42,046 nt of DNA from the NCBI GenBank assembly GCA_902491515.1, contig CABUIC010000023.1:1-42046 (forward strand), read 5' to 3'. This DNA comes from an uncultured Porphyromonadaceae bacterium. Lineage in GTDB: Bacteria; Bacteroidota; Bacteroidia; Bacteroidales; Muribaculaceae. This document shows, in pieces, positions 21,537 through 29,242 of this stretch (within the stretch, counting starts at the first letter, position 1; every line of letters begins with the position of its first letter). Below the pieces are notes generated by a model. It was not told where the DNA came from. It saw only the letters and a list, made by a program, of their open reading frames with translations, and did not search any database. The translations under genes and the position numbers were made by a program.

Positions 21537-23603
21537 ATGGATCACGAAATTTATAACTTCGACTGCGTCGTGGACCGCCACGACACCTGCGCCACAAAAT
21601 TCGAGGAGATGGACGAGAAATTCGGCCGCCACGACCTCCTGCCCTTCTGGATAGCCGACATGGACTTCGAGGCTTGCCCCGCCATCATCGAGGCCCTCCG
21701 CACCCGCCTCAACCATGCCGTCCTCGGCTATACTATGCCCCCCGAACAGTTCTGGGCCTCCATCTGTTCATGGCTCCGGCGCCGCCACGCCTGGAACGTC
21801 GGCACCGACGAAATCACCTTCCTCCCCGGCCTCAAGAAAGGCCTCGGCCTCACCATCAATTTCTTTACGCGCCCCGGCGATGCCATCGTAATCCAGCCTC
21901 CCGTCTACCACTCCTTCCGCTCCGTCATCGAGGGCAACGGACGCCGCGTAGTCACCAATCCCCTGCGCCTCGGTCCCGACGGACTATACTCCATGGACTT
22001 CGACGGCCTCCGCGAGCTCATAGCCCGCGAGAAGCCCGCGATGATGTTCCTCTGCAATCCCCACAACCCCATAGGCCTTCAGTGGGACGCTCCGACCCTC
22101 CGCCGCGTGGCCTCGATATGCAGGGAGGCCGGCATGGTCCTCGTATCCGATGAAATCTACGGCGACATGATGCTCGGCGGCGTCCGCCATATCCCCACGG
22201 TCTCCGTCTCCCCCGAGGCCGAGGACGTGACCATAACCCTCGGCGCGCCCTCCAAGACCTTCAACATCCCAGGCATCGTCAGCGCCTGGACCGTCGTGAA
22301 GTCCCCTCGTCTCCGCGAGCCCTTTTTCTCATGGCTCTCCGCCAGCGAGTTCAACGCGCCGCCCATCGCCGCCATGGTGGCAACGGAAGCCGCTTACGAG
22401 CACGGAGAGGCATGGCTTGACCAGGCCCTCGAATACCTTGAGGCAAACGTGGAGCACGCCGCGCGCTTCCTCGCCCGCGAGCTCCCCGCCGTGCGGATGC
22501 ACCGCCCGCAGGCCTCTTTCGCCGTCTGGCTCGACTTCAACGGCCTCGGCCTCCCGCAGCCCGAGCTGATGAGGCTCCTCGTCGAGCGCGCGCGCCTCGC
22601 CCTCAGCGAAGGCTCGACCTTCGGCGCCGAGGGAGCCGGATTCATGCGCATGAACATCGGAGTGCCGCGCTCGATTCTCGACCTTGGCCTCCACCGCCTC
22701 CGCGAGGCCGTCCGGTCCCTCGAGGCCGGAGAGGACCTCGGCCACGCCCCGGGGCGCTCGGTACCCTTCGCCAAGATGCACGGTCTCGGAAACAATTTCA
22801 TCTACGTCGACTGCACCGGCCGCCCCGACATAGACCGCCTCGACCGCCTCGCCGTCGAGATGAGCCGCCCGCACACCGGCGTGAACACCGACGGCATCAT
22901 CGCCATTCTCCCCAGCGCCGTGGCCGACTGCCGGATGCGCATCTTCAACGCCGACGGCTCCGAGGCCCAGATGTGCGGCAACGGCATCCGCTGTGTGGCG
23001 AAGTACATCTTCGACAACGGCTTCGTCGGCGACAAACGGATTGTCAGCATCGAGACCCTCAGCGGCGTGAAGACCGTAGAGATCCATACCGGCATAGACG
23101 GACGCGCCGACACCGTGACAGTCGACATGGGCGCGCCGGAGATGTGCCCCGGGCGTATCCCCGTCCGTTTTGACGGGCCGGAGATGGTCGAGCGGCCTGT
23201 GATGGCCGGAAACGAATGCGTGGCCGTCACCGCAGTATCCATGGGCAACCCCCACGGCGTGGTGTTCGTCGACAGCTTCGACGGTGAGATTGTCACGACC
23301 CTCGGTCCCGTCCTCGAGAAGCATGAAATATGGCCCGAAAACGCCAATATCGAGTTCGTTCGCGTCGACGACCTCCACACCCTCTCCATGCGTGCCTGGG
23401 AGCGCGGAGCCGGCGAGACAATGGCCTGCGGTACCGGAGCCTGCGCCGCCGCTGCGGCCGCAGTACGCACGGGCCGCGCGCAGTGGCCCGTAACCGTCCG
23501 ACTAATCGGCGGCAGCCTCCACATCGACAGCGACCCCTCCACCGGCCACATCCACATGACCGGCCCCGCCGTAACCCTTATCCAGGGAAGACTGAATTTG
23601 TAA
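21537..23603 (+). CDS. dapF: Fusion protein: MalY/PatB-type PLP enzyme + diaminopimelate epimerase
   Basis: One uninterrupted 688-residue frame carries two enzymes. Residues 1 to about 400 are a fold-type I PLP enzyme of the MalY/PatB C-S lyase group: LLPFWIADMDFEACPAI, the VLVSDEIYGDMML segment, and the PLP lysine K240 in APSKTFNIPG. Such enzymes cleave cystathionine-like C-S bonds, and aminotransferase activity is possible. Residues from about 409 are a full-length DapF, which converts LL- to meso-diaminopimelate for lysine and peptidoglycan. It starts at FAKMHGLGNNF (M414), has Cys480 in QMCGNGIRC and Cys631 in MACGTGACA as the catalytic pair, and ends at 688. A short linker (EAGEDLGHAPGRSVP) joins them. 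In related bacteria DapF often neighbours the aminotransferase DapL. Here the partner looks like MalY/PatB, so its true reaction is open. Confidence 0.9.
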   Translation: MDHEIYNFDCVVDRHDTCATKFEEMDEKFGRHDLLPFWIADMDFEACPAIIEALRTRLNHAVLGYTMPPEQFWASICSWLRRRHAWNVGTDEITFLPGLKKGLGLTINFFTRPGDAIVIQPPVYHSFRSVIEGNGRRVVTNPLRLGPDGLYSMDFDGLRELIAREKPAMMFLCNPHNPIGLQWDAPTLRRVASICREAGMVLVSDEIYGDMMLGGVRHIPTVSVSPEAEDVTITLGAPSKTFNIPGIVSAWTVVKSPRLREPFFSWLSASEFNAPPIAAMVATEAAYEHGEAWLDQALEYLEANVEHAARFLARELPAVRMHRPQASFAVWLDFNGLGLPQPELMRLLVERARLALSEGSTFGAEGAGFMRMNIGVPRSILDLGLHRLREAVRSLEAGEDLGHAPGRSVPFAKMHGLGNNFIYVDCTGRPDIDRLDRLAVEMSRPHTGVNTDGIIAILPSAVADCRMRIFNADGSEAQMCGNGIRCVAKYIFDNGFVGDKRIVSIETLSGVKTVEIHTGIDGRADTVTVDMGAPEMCPGRIPVRFDGPEMVERPVMAGNECVAVTAVSMGNPHGVVFVDSFDGEIVTTLGPVLEKHEIWPENANIEFVRVDDLHTLSMRAWERGAGETMACGTGACAAAAAAVRTGRAQWPVTVRLIGGSLHIDSDPSTGHIHMTGPAVTLIQGRLNL

Positions 23604-23640
23604 ATCAGCGATAACCAACGTTTGGGCCTTGAAATGTTTC

Positions 23641-23674
23641 GCTGGGCGGACGTGCCATGGCGCGTCCGCCCAGC
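23641..23674 (-). repeat. Variant REP palindrome joined to a RAYT relic
   Basis: A 34-base near-perfect palindrome (17-base arms with one G-T pair) is centred on GCCATGGC. Its core matches the 20-bp REP palindromes at 34450, 34561 and 35309. The outer arms (GCTGGGC/GCCCAGC) differ and the GTAG tetranucleotide is lost. On the - strand it lies 12 bases downstream of the transposase relic at 23687-23760. Confidence 0.85.
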
Positions 23675-23686
23675 CGATGGTAATCT

Positions 23687-23760
23687 CGCGGAATTGATGT
23701 TGGTCGCCCATTGCAGATGCTTATTATCTAAAATAATGATATTTCGACAACTCGCCAAAT
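23687..23760 (-). pseudogene. Relic of the RAYT transposase promoter and first codons
   Basis: Read on the - strand, TTGTCGAAATATCATTATTTT (23750-23730) matches 20 of 21 bases of the sequence upstream of the intact RAYT (34625-34645). It is followed by exactly 18 bases, as in the intact copy, and then by ATG with codons for MGDQHQFR (intact copy MGDRHQFR). The TTTG -33 element is kept, but the -7 has decayed from TATTTTTG to TATTTTAG. Similarity stops after about eight codons and a REP-like palindrome follows. The rest of the gene is missing. Confidence 0.85.
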
Positions 23761-23816
23761 ATTTTTTTTTCAATATAAAATGATTGTATTGCTCATTCGG
23801 TGAATTATCCGCTCTC

Positions 23817-24713
23817 TTACCTCGTTCTTGCCATACGGAAGGAGGCTTTGATTTCGGGGAAGGCGAATTTCAGGATCGAGTTGTTTTCGCTGAACTGGGC
23901 GTAGCTGCCGCCGCGGTGGGGATGGCGCCCGGCGTCGGTCCACTCGAGGTCGAAATGGTTCATGAAGACCGTCGGACGCAGGCGCCCCTTGATTTCGAGC
24001 GCTTCCCATCCGCGGGAGTTGCCCGAAAGGTATATCAGAAGGTATCCTCCCGGTGTTTCAGGGTCCGCGACTACCGCCATGGAATATCCCTCTGGCTGTG
24101 ATATTGCGGCAGGTCCGGAAGTGGGTATGTCCTTGTCGAGATATGTATAAAAGCCCTCGCGGGCGTCCGTGGAGCTATCTATATGGCTTTTCAGCGGCTC
24201 GAGGTCGGAAAACGGGGCTGTTTCCCGTGGGGCGAGGGCCTCCGCGCGAAGTGTGCGGCGCAGTACTTCCGTTCCGTCCGGCACGGTGGCTGAAATCACG
24301 CCCCCGGTACGCGTGTCGAACGTCCCGCAGCTGAGCGAACCCTGGCTGTGCGGCCCTCCGATGGCCGCTCTGAGGCCTGCGGCGTTTGCGTCAATCCTCA
24401 GGCCGAAGCCGCCTTCCCGGCTGTCGATTGTTGTCTCCGCAAGCCCCTCCGACGTCCTTCCCGCCGAATCGGCGAGCACGAAACGCACCGGGAAAGTGCG
24501 TCCGTCGGCGGCATCGGCCAGCGAAGGAACCTGGAAAGTCAGACGCGAGCCGTTCTGGAAGGAAATTTCAACAGGTATGGCATTCGTGCGCCGGGCCTTG
24601 ACCCGAAGGATATAGGTGAAACTCCCGCAGGCTTCCGGGAGACTGTCCGTAAGAGTCACGGCCTCGGACGCTGCGGCGCTCAGGAGCGCAAGCATGAGCA
24701 GAAAACGCCTCAT
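23817..24713 (-). CDS. Predicted secreted protein of unknown function
   Basis: I do not recognise the family. The 298-residue product starts MRRFLLMLALLSAAASEA, a signal peptide, and is therefore periplasmic or outer-membrane associated, with no lipobox. The mature part looks beta-rich. Its C-terminal third resembles glycan-associated beta-sandwich proteins (GGYLLIYLSGNSRGWEALEI, then VFMNHFDLEWTDAGRHPHRGG), but I cannot name a domain. The ATG at 24713 overlaps the miaA stop in an ATGA, so translation is probably coupled to miaA. It is the last gene of the - strand operon. A DUF4861-like or carbohydrate-binding role is only a guess. Confidence 0.8.
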   Translation of the reverse strand: MRRFLLMLALLSAAASEAVTLTDSLPEACGSFTYILRVKARRTNAIPVEISFQNGSRLTFQVPSLADAADGRTFPVRFVLADSAGRTSEGLAETTIDSREGGFGLRIDANAAGLRAAIGGPHSQGSLSCGTFDTRTGGVISATVPDGTEVLRRTLRAEALAPRETAPFSDLEPLKSHIDSSTDAREGFYTYLDKDIPTSGPAAISQPEGYSMAVVADPETPGGYLLIYLSGNSRGWEALEIKGRLRPTVFMNHFDLEWTDAGRHPHRGGSYAQFSENNSILKFAFPEIKASFRMARTR

Positions 24714-25633
24714 AGCATGGATATTACCGTTTCCGTAAACTCCTCCTCCGGCATGTCCCACGGCAGCCAATGGATTTCAAAGCCGCGCCGTTCCATCCCC
24801 CGGAACCAGGTCATCTGCCGCTTGGCGAACTGGTGTATGGCCGTCTCGAGGGCGCAGGCCATCTCGTCGAAACTCAGTTCGCCCAGCAGATGCAGTGTAA
24901 GATATTTGTATTCAAGACCGTAATAGATGAGGTTTTCGGCCGGAACGCCCTCCTTGAGGAGCCGCCGGACCTCGTCGAGCATATTTTCCTGCGCGAAACG
25001 CCTTTTCAGTCGCTCGGAAATGAGTCTGCGTCTGTCGTCCCGGGGAATGTCCACGCCGACAATAAGCGCATCCTCGCGCAGCGACTCGTCGGGGTGGGCC
25101 CGCTGGTCAGCGTCGGGGTGCTCGCGGTAGTAGGTCTCTATTTCTATTGCCCTTGTGGCGCGTGCCGGGGTGTCGATGTCCGTGGTGTTGTGGAGCGATT
25201 TCATCCCTGCAAGCATTTCCGACAGCTCTGCGAGCGATTTCCCTTCCAGCCGGACCCGGAGCTCTTCGTTGCGGGGCACCTCGGGCAGATCCGTCCCTTT
25301 AAGAAGCGCCTCGACGTACATTCCCGTGCCTCCGACGACAATGGGGCTGTGTCCTCTCGCGCGGATGCCGGAGATGGCCTCGCGGGCGTCGCGGAGATAC
25401 TCGAAAAGGTTGTACTTGTGGCCGGCGGGGGCCACGTCGATGAGGTGGTAGCGCACGTCAGAGCCGTAGTCCGCGAGGTCCTTGCCTGTGCCCACGTCCA
25501 TTCCGCGGTACACCTGACGGGAATCGGCGCTGACAATCTCGCCCCCGAGGGCGCGGGCCAGCGCCACGCCGCGGCGTGTCTTTCCCGAAGCCGTGGGGCC
25601 GACTACGGCAATTATTCGCGAAGTGTCAGACAT
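24710..25633 (-). CDS. miaA: tRNA dimethylallyltransferase MiaA
   Basis: MiaA transfers a dimethylallyl group to N6 of A37 in tRNAs that read UNN codons, improving decoding. The product is 307 residues, the family norm. The P-loop GPTASGKT is at 12-19. SADSRQVYRGMDVGTGK, the conserved GGTGMYVEALLKG and the C-terminal QFAKRQMTWFRG segments are diagnostic. The ATG at 25633 is chosen over far-upstream in-frame starts, which lie inside the preceding gene and encode low-complexity Ser/Thr/Arg sequence. It overlaps the upstream membrane-protein gene by 8 bases and the downstream secreted-protein gene by 4, indicating translational coupling in one operon. Confidence 0.97.
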   Translation of the reverse strand: MSDTSRIIAVVGPTASGKTRRGVALARALGGEIVSADSRQVYRGMDVGTGKDLADYGSDVRYHLIDVAPAGHKYNLFEYLRDAREAISGIRARGHSPIVVGGTGMYVEALLKGTDLPEVPRNEELRVRLEGKSLAELSEMLAGMKSLHNTTDIDTPARATRAIEIETYYREHPDADQRAHPDESLREDALIVGVDIPRDDRRRLISERLKRRFAQENMLDEVRRLLKEGVPAENLIYYGLEYKYLTLHLLGELSFDEMACALETAIHQFAKRQMTWFRGMERRGFEIHWLPWDMPEEEFTETVISML

Positions 25634-26948
25634 TCTGGTGCTTGCGGCGGCGGAAGTGTTTGCGGATGCGGTAGAATGGTTTGTCCTCGTTGAAGTCCGC
25701 GATGTCGAGCCACGTCGAGTCGTCGTAGTCGACATCCCATTTCCCGAGGTCGCGGAAGCGGAAAGTGGGCTTGTAGTTGCGGATGGGGTAGAGCCGCTGG
25801 CCGGAGCGGTTGTAGGTCTTCCAGGCCATGGTGATGGCATAAATCCTCGCAAGCTCGGAGGCCAGCACCGGCGAGAGCATCCCTTCGGAGGCCATGCGCC
25901 GGATGTCGTAGAGTCCTACCCAGCGGTCGCCCGCGCCGTCGCCGTCCTCGGGGGCGATTTCGCTCCTTGCCAGATTGGCGTCCAGTATGGCCGCGTAGTG
26001 CAGGACTCTCAGGTTTGTGGCGATGGATTCGCTCGTGAAGAGGTAGCGGAGACTGAATCTGTCGGTTTCCGCGAGCCGCGAGAAGGCCTTGCGCACGGTC
26101 TCCTCGGTCACCTCCTCAGGCCCTGTCCGGGTCACTTCGGCCGGAGTGTCGTACAGGCCGAAATGGTTTGGCCGCACAAGAAGCTCGTTGTCAGAGAAGA
26201 TGATATAGCGGACAAGCGTGGAGAACGAGCCTGACGGAAGTGTCCCCATGGCTTCCACGATAGCTCCGAGCGACGTGCACCGTCCCGCCATGAAAAAGAG
26301 CGACAGCAGATAGAAGCCGATGGGCATAATCACGAAAAAGAAGCGGTCGGGGGCGTTCAGGTTCGAGTTGATGTAGCGGGCCAGATAATACCACGCCTCG
26401 ACTCCGCCGAGGAGCACCGAAAGAAGCAGGATTATCCGCACCTGATAGGCCGCCTCGCGCGGAATCATGGCCCGCATTCCGGTGAGGAAATGAATCTCGC
26501 CGGGACGACGGCGCCGCGGGCGGCAGAATGCCAGCCACCAGATGGCCGAGAGCGCGAGCGCCGGGAATACGACAAGACATGTGACGAAAGGCAGCTCGTC
26601 GTTGTACATCGGGAGGGACAGGACCCTCCCCACAAGGAAGGGCGTGCAGAGGATTTCGATGGCGAGCATCACAGCGGCGGAGATCCAGAGCGCCCACACG
26701 CTCACACGCAGGAAGCCCGTGGTGAGGCTTCCGTCCTCGGTCAGGGAGCACTGCGGAATTCGTCGGCGCATAAGGTACAGCGCCTCTCCCGCGGCGATGA
26801 AAGGCAGCCACAGGTAGGGAATGAACAGCGACAGAAGCAAGAGCAGCGCCACGCTCCCGAAGCCCAGCGCCCAGTTGACGAGAAGCATCTTCAGGATGCC
26901 CTCGCCGGACAGGCCCTCGTTCAGGAATGGTTTACTTCGCTTGTCCAT
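25626..26948 (-). CDS. Conserved membrane protein of unknown function
   Basis: This is an unrecognised 440-residue protein. The N-terminal half has about six hydrophobic segments (for example VNWALGFGSVALLLLLSLF, VWALWISAAVMLAIEIL, VTCLVVFPALALSAIWWLA, FFFVIMPIGFYLLSLFF). An arginine-rich loop (CRPRRRRPG) lies mid-membrane region. The C-terminal half, from about residue 230, is soluble and charged and ends in RIRKHFRRRKHQNV. The ATG at 26948 (MDKRSKPFL) overlaps the end of the dipeptidyl peptidase gene by 17 bases. An ATG 51 bases earlier lies deeper in that gene and adds Cys/Ser-rich sequence, so it was rejected. No enzyme motif was recognised. The position in the operon suggests a cell-envelope role, which is inference. 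Confidence 0.85.
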   Translation of the reverse strand: MDKRSKPFLNEGLSGEGILKMLLVNWALGFGSVALLLLLSLFIPYLWLPFIAAGEALYLMRRRIPQCSLTEDGSLTTGFLRVSVWALWISAAVMLAIEILCTPFLVGRVLSLPMYNDELPFVTCLVVFPALALSAIWWLAFCRPRRRRPGEIHFLTGMRAMIPREAAYQVRIILLLSVLLGGVEAWYYLARYINSNLNAPDRFFFVIMPIGFYLLSLFFMAGRCTSLGAIVEAMGTLPSGSFSTLVRYIIFSDNELLVRPNHFGLYDTPAEVTRTGPEEVTEETVRKAFSRLAETDRFSLRYLFTSESIATNLRVLHYAAILDANLARSEIAPEDGDGAGDRWVGLYDIRRMASEGMLSPVLASELARIYAITMAWKTYNRSGQRLYPIRNYKPTFRFRDLGKWDVDYDDSTWLDIADFNEDKPFYRIRKHFRRRKHQNV

Positions 26949-29175
26949 CGCAGAGCTTGTCGCTGAAGAAGTTGAACATCCGGGCCCACACCAGGGCACG
27001 CGTCCGGCAGCCGTTGATGGAGTGGTTCATCCCCGGGAAAACGAACATATCGCACATCAGGCCCTCATTCTGGAGCCGCGCGGCGAATTCGAGGGTGTTG
27101 GCCGGGTGGACATTGTCGTCCGAAGTGCCGTACATCATCAGAAGCGGGCAGCCCAGCTCTCCGGCGCGGCCGAGAGGCGCGCTCTCGTTGTAGCCGCTCT
27201 CGTTCTGGCCGGGCGTGAGCATGAATCGCTCGGCGTAGACAGTGTCGTAGAAGCGCCAGTCCGTGACGGGTGCCACGGCCACGGCGGCGGCGAAAGGCGT
27301 GCGCTCGCCCTGCGTGGCGCACATCAGTGCCTCGTAGCCTCCGTAGCTCCAGCCGTAGATGCCTATCCGCGATGGGTCGGCCCAGGGCTGCGAGGCAACG
27401 TAGCGTGCCGCGGAGGTCTGGTCGGCGGTCTCGAGGCGTCCGAGCTGACGGTAGACACATTGCATGAACTCCGCGCCGCGGCCTCCCGTGCCGCGTCCGT
27501 CGACGCACACCACCACGAAGCCCTTGCGGGCGAAGTACTGCTCCCAGTCGAGCGTCCACTTGTCGAGCACGCTCTGCGAGCCCGGACCGGAGTACTGCGA
27601 CATGATTACCGGGTATTTTCGCCCGGCTGAGAAGTCTGCCGGCTTGACGATGTAGGCGTTGAGCTCCGGCGACCCTCCCGAGGCCGGTATGGTGAAGAAT
27701 TCCTTGACCACGCCGAGCTCGCCGATGCGCCCGCGGTAGGCCGAGTTGTCCTCGAGGGTGCGGAGTGTCTTGAGGTCGGCGCCGGAGGTCTTGCAGAGCG
27801 TGGCCACGGGAGGTGTCTGTGCGTCGCTGTGGGTCAGGACGGCGTAGGCCATAGTCGGGGAGAAGCTGAGCGAGGACGTCCCGGACTTGGCCGCGCCGAG
27901 CGTCTTCACGCGCCCTTTGGCGTCGATGGAGTAGACCGTGCGGTCCATGGGCGTGGGCGCAGCTGCCTGGAAGTAGCGCGTCCCCGAGGCGTCCTTGCCG
28001 TAGTAGGCGGTGGCGTCGCAGGACGCCATGCCCGTCTCGGCCAGAGGCGTGCCCTGATAGCTGTAGGTGTAGTAGGCGAAAAATCCGGAGCGGAGCGAGC
28101 CTACGGTGAAGCCCTGCGCGTCGTAGACGATGTCGGCGTAGGCCGCCTCGGGAATCCACGCCTTCGATTCGTCGACATAGACGCTCTTCACAACCGTCGA
28201 CTTGGGGTTGGCCCTGAAGATTTCGAGGCGGTTCTGGTCGCGGTTGAGGGTCGTGACCATGAGCGTGGCCTCGTCCGGCCCGTAGCTTAGGCGCGGTATG
28301 TACTCCACGGAAGCCGCGGGAAGTGCCATTTCCTTGATTTTGCGCGTCTCTATGTCATATGAGCGCAGACTGACCTTCGAGTTGGGCTTTCCGGCCACGG
28401 GGTATTTGTATGTGAACTCGCCGGGATAGAGCGCGTACTCATCCTGCCGGTCGCAGGCCCCGGCGTAGAGCGTGAGCCGGTAGGCCGGGACGTCCGTCTC
28501 GTCGTAGCGGAGATAGCAGAGGGTGAGATTGTCCGGAGCCCAGGCCATCGAGCAGCTTGTCGAGAACTCTTCCTCGTAGGTCCAGTCGGGCACGCCGTTG
28601 ATGACTTTTCCGGGCGCTCCGTCGTCGGTCACGGCGATGTCCGTGCCGTAGTCGAGCTTGGCCACGCGGATATTGTTCGTGGCGGGGTCCGTGAAGGCCA
28701 CCATGCGCGAGTTCGGCGAGAATATCGGCGACCGCTGGCGCCCGCATTCCTTCGAGAGGGGCTTGAGCAGACGTGAGCGCACCTCGTAGACATAGTATTT
28801 CGCCGTTGTCGACCGCCTGTAGATGGGCTTCGTGTCCGTGGCTATGAGGATTTTGCCCCCGTCGGGGCTGAGAGTGAAGCTTTCGGCGGCGGTAATCTGC
28901 GCCTCGCGGGTGTTCGCCACGTCGAAGAGCACCGACACCTCCTTGCCGTCGGCTATGTTGTGTACCGTGATTTTGCGGCAGTCGTCGGAGAGTAGGGCGT
29001 AAGTCTCGCCGTCGGGCATGTAGGAGAATGCCGCGGGAGCGTCAGGGCGCGAGGCGGGCGCGATGTATTTTTCAAGTTCCCGGACATTGGCGTCCGGCCG
29101 GCCTGCTTCTGCGGGGGAGGGGAGGAGGGCCGGGAGCGCCAGGAGCGCGGAAATAGCGATGGTTCGGATTTTCAT
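26932..29175 (-). CDS. Dipeptidyl peptidase IV (S9B family)
   Basis: This serine exopeptidase removes X-Pro or X-Ala dipeptides from peptide N-termini. In Bacteroidales it is a periplasmic or surface enzyme that supports peptide use. The 747-residue product has a signal peptide (MKIRTIAISALLALPALLPSPAEA) and an N-terminal beta-propeller (for example YYVYEVRSRLLKPLS, DWTYEEEFSTSCSMAWAPDN with the DPP4-type Glu pair). The alpha/beta-hydrolase domain has S610 in YGWSYGGYEAL, the Asp pair at 686-687 in GTSDDNVHPANT and H718 in FPGMNHSING. It starts 67 bases after the coiled-coil gene and overlaps the next gene. Confidence 0.96.
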   Translation of the reverse strand: MKIRTIAISALLALPALLPSPAEAGRPDANVRELEKYIAPASRPDAPAAFSYMPDGETYALLSDDCRKITVHNIADGKEVSVLFDVANTREAQITAAESFTLSPDGGKILIATDTKPIYRRSTTAKYYVYEVRSRLLKPLSKECGRQRSPIFSPNSRMVAFTDPATNNIRVAKLDYGTDIAVTDDGAPGKVINGVPDWTYEEEFSTSCSMAWAPDNLTLCYLRYDETDVPAYRLTLYAGACDRQDEYALYPGEFTYKYPVAGKPNSKVSLRSYDIETRKIKEMALPAASVEYIPRLSYGPDEATLMVTTLNRDQNRLEIFRANPKSTVVKSVYVDESKAWIPEAAYADIVYDAQGFTVGSLRSGFFAYYTYSYQGTPLAETGMASCDATAYYGKDASGTRYFQAAAPTPMDRTVYSIDAKGRVKTLGAAKSGTSSLSFSPTMAYAVLTHSDAQTPPVATLCKTSGADLKTLRTLEDNSAYRGRIGELGVVKEFFTIPASGGSPELNAYIVKPADFSAGRKYPVIMSQYSGPGSQSVLDKWTLDWEQYFARKGFVVVCVDGRGTGGRGAEFMQCVYRQLGRLETADQTSAARYVASQPWADPSRIGIYGWSYGGYEALMCATQGERTPFAAAVAVAPVTDWRFYDTVYAERFMLTPGQNESGYNESAPLGRAGELGCPLLMMYGTSDDNVHPANTLEFAARLQNEGLMCDMFVFPGMNHSINGCRTRALVWARMFNFFSDKLCDGQAK

Positions 29176-29242
29176 TACAGTTGTGATAACAATCGAAATG
29201 TGTGATTGGGTCGCGGAAAGGGGAATAATTTCCGCGCGGGGT

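Noticed and set aside
23502..23711. A 69-residue - strand frame beginning MGDQHQFREIT
   Set aside because: Only its first eight codons match the RAYT. The rest runs through the REP palindrome and into the end of the DapF fusion, so it is a relic and not a gene.
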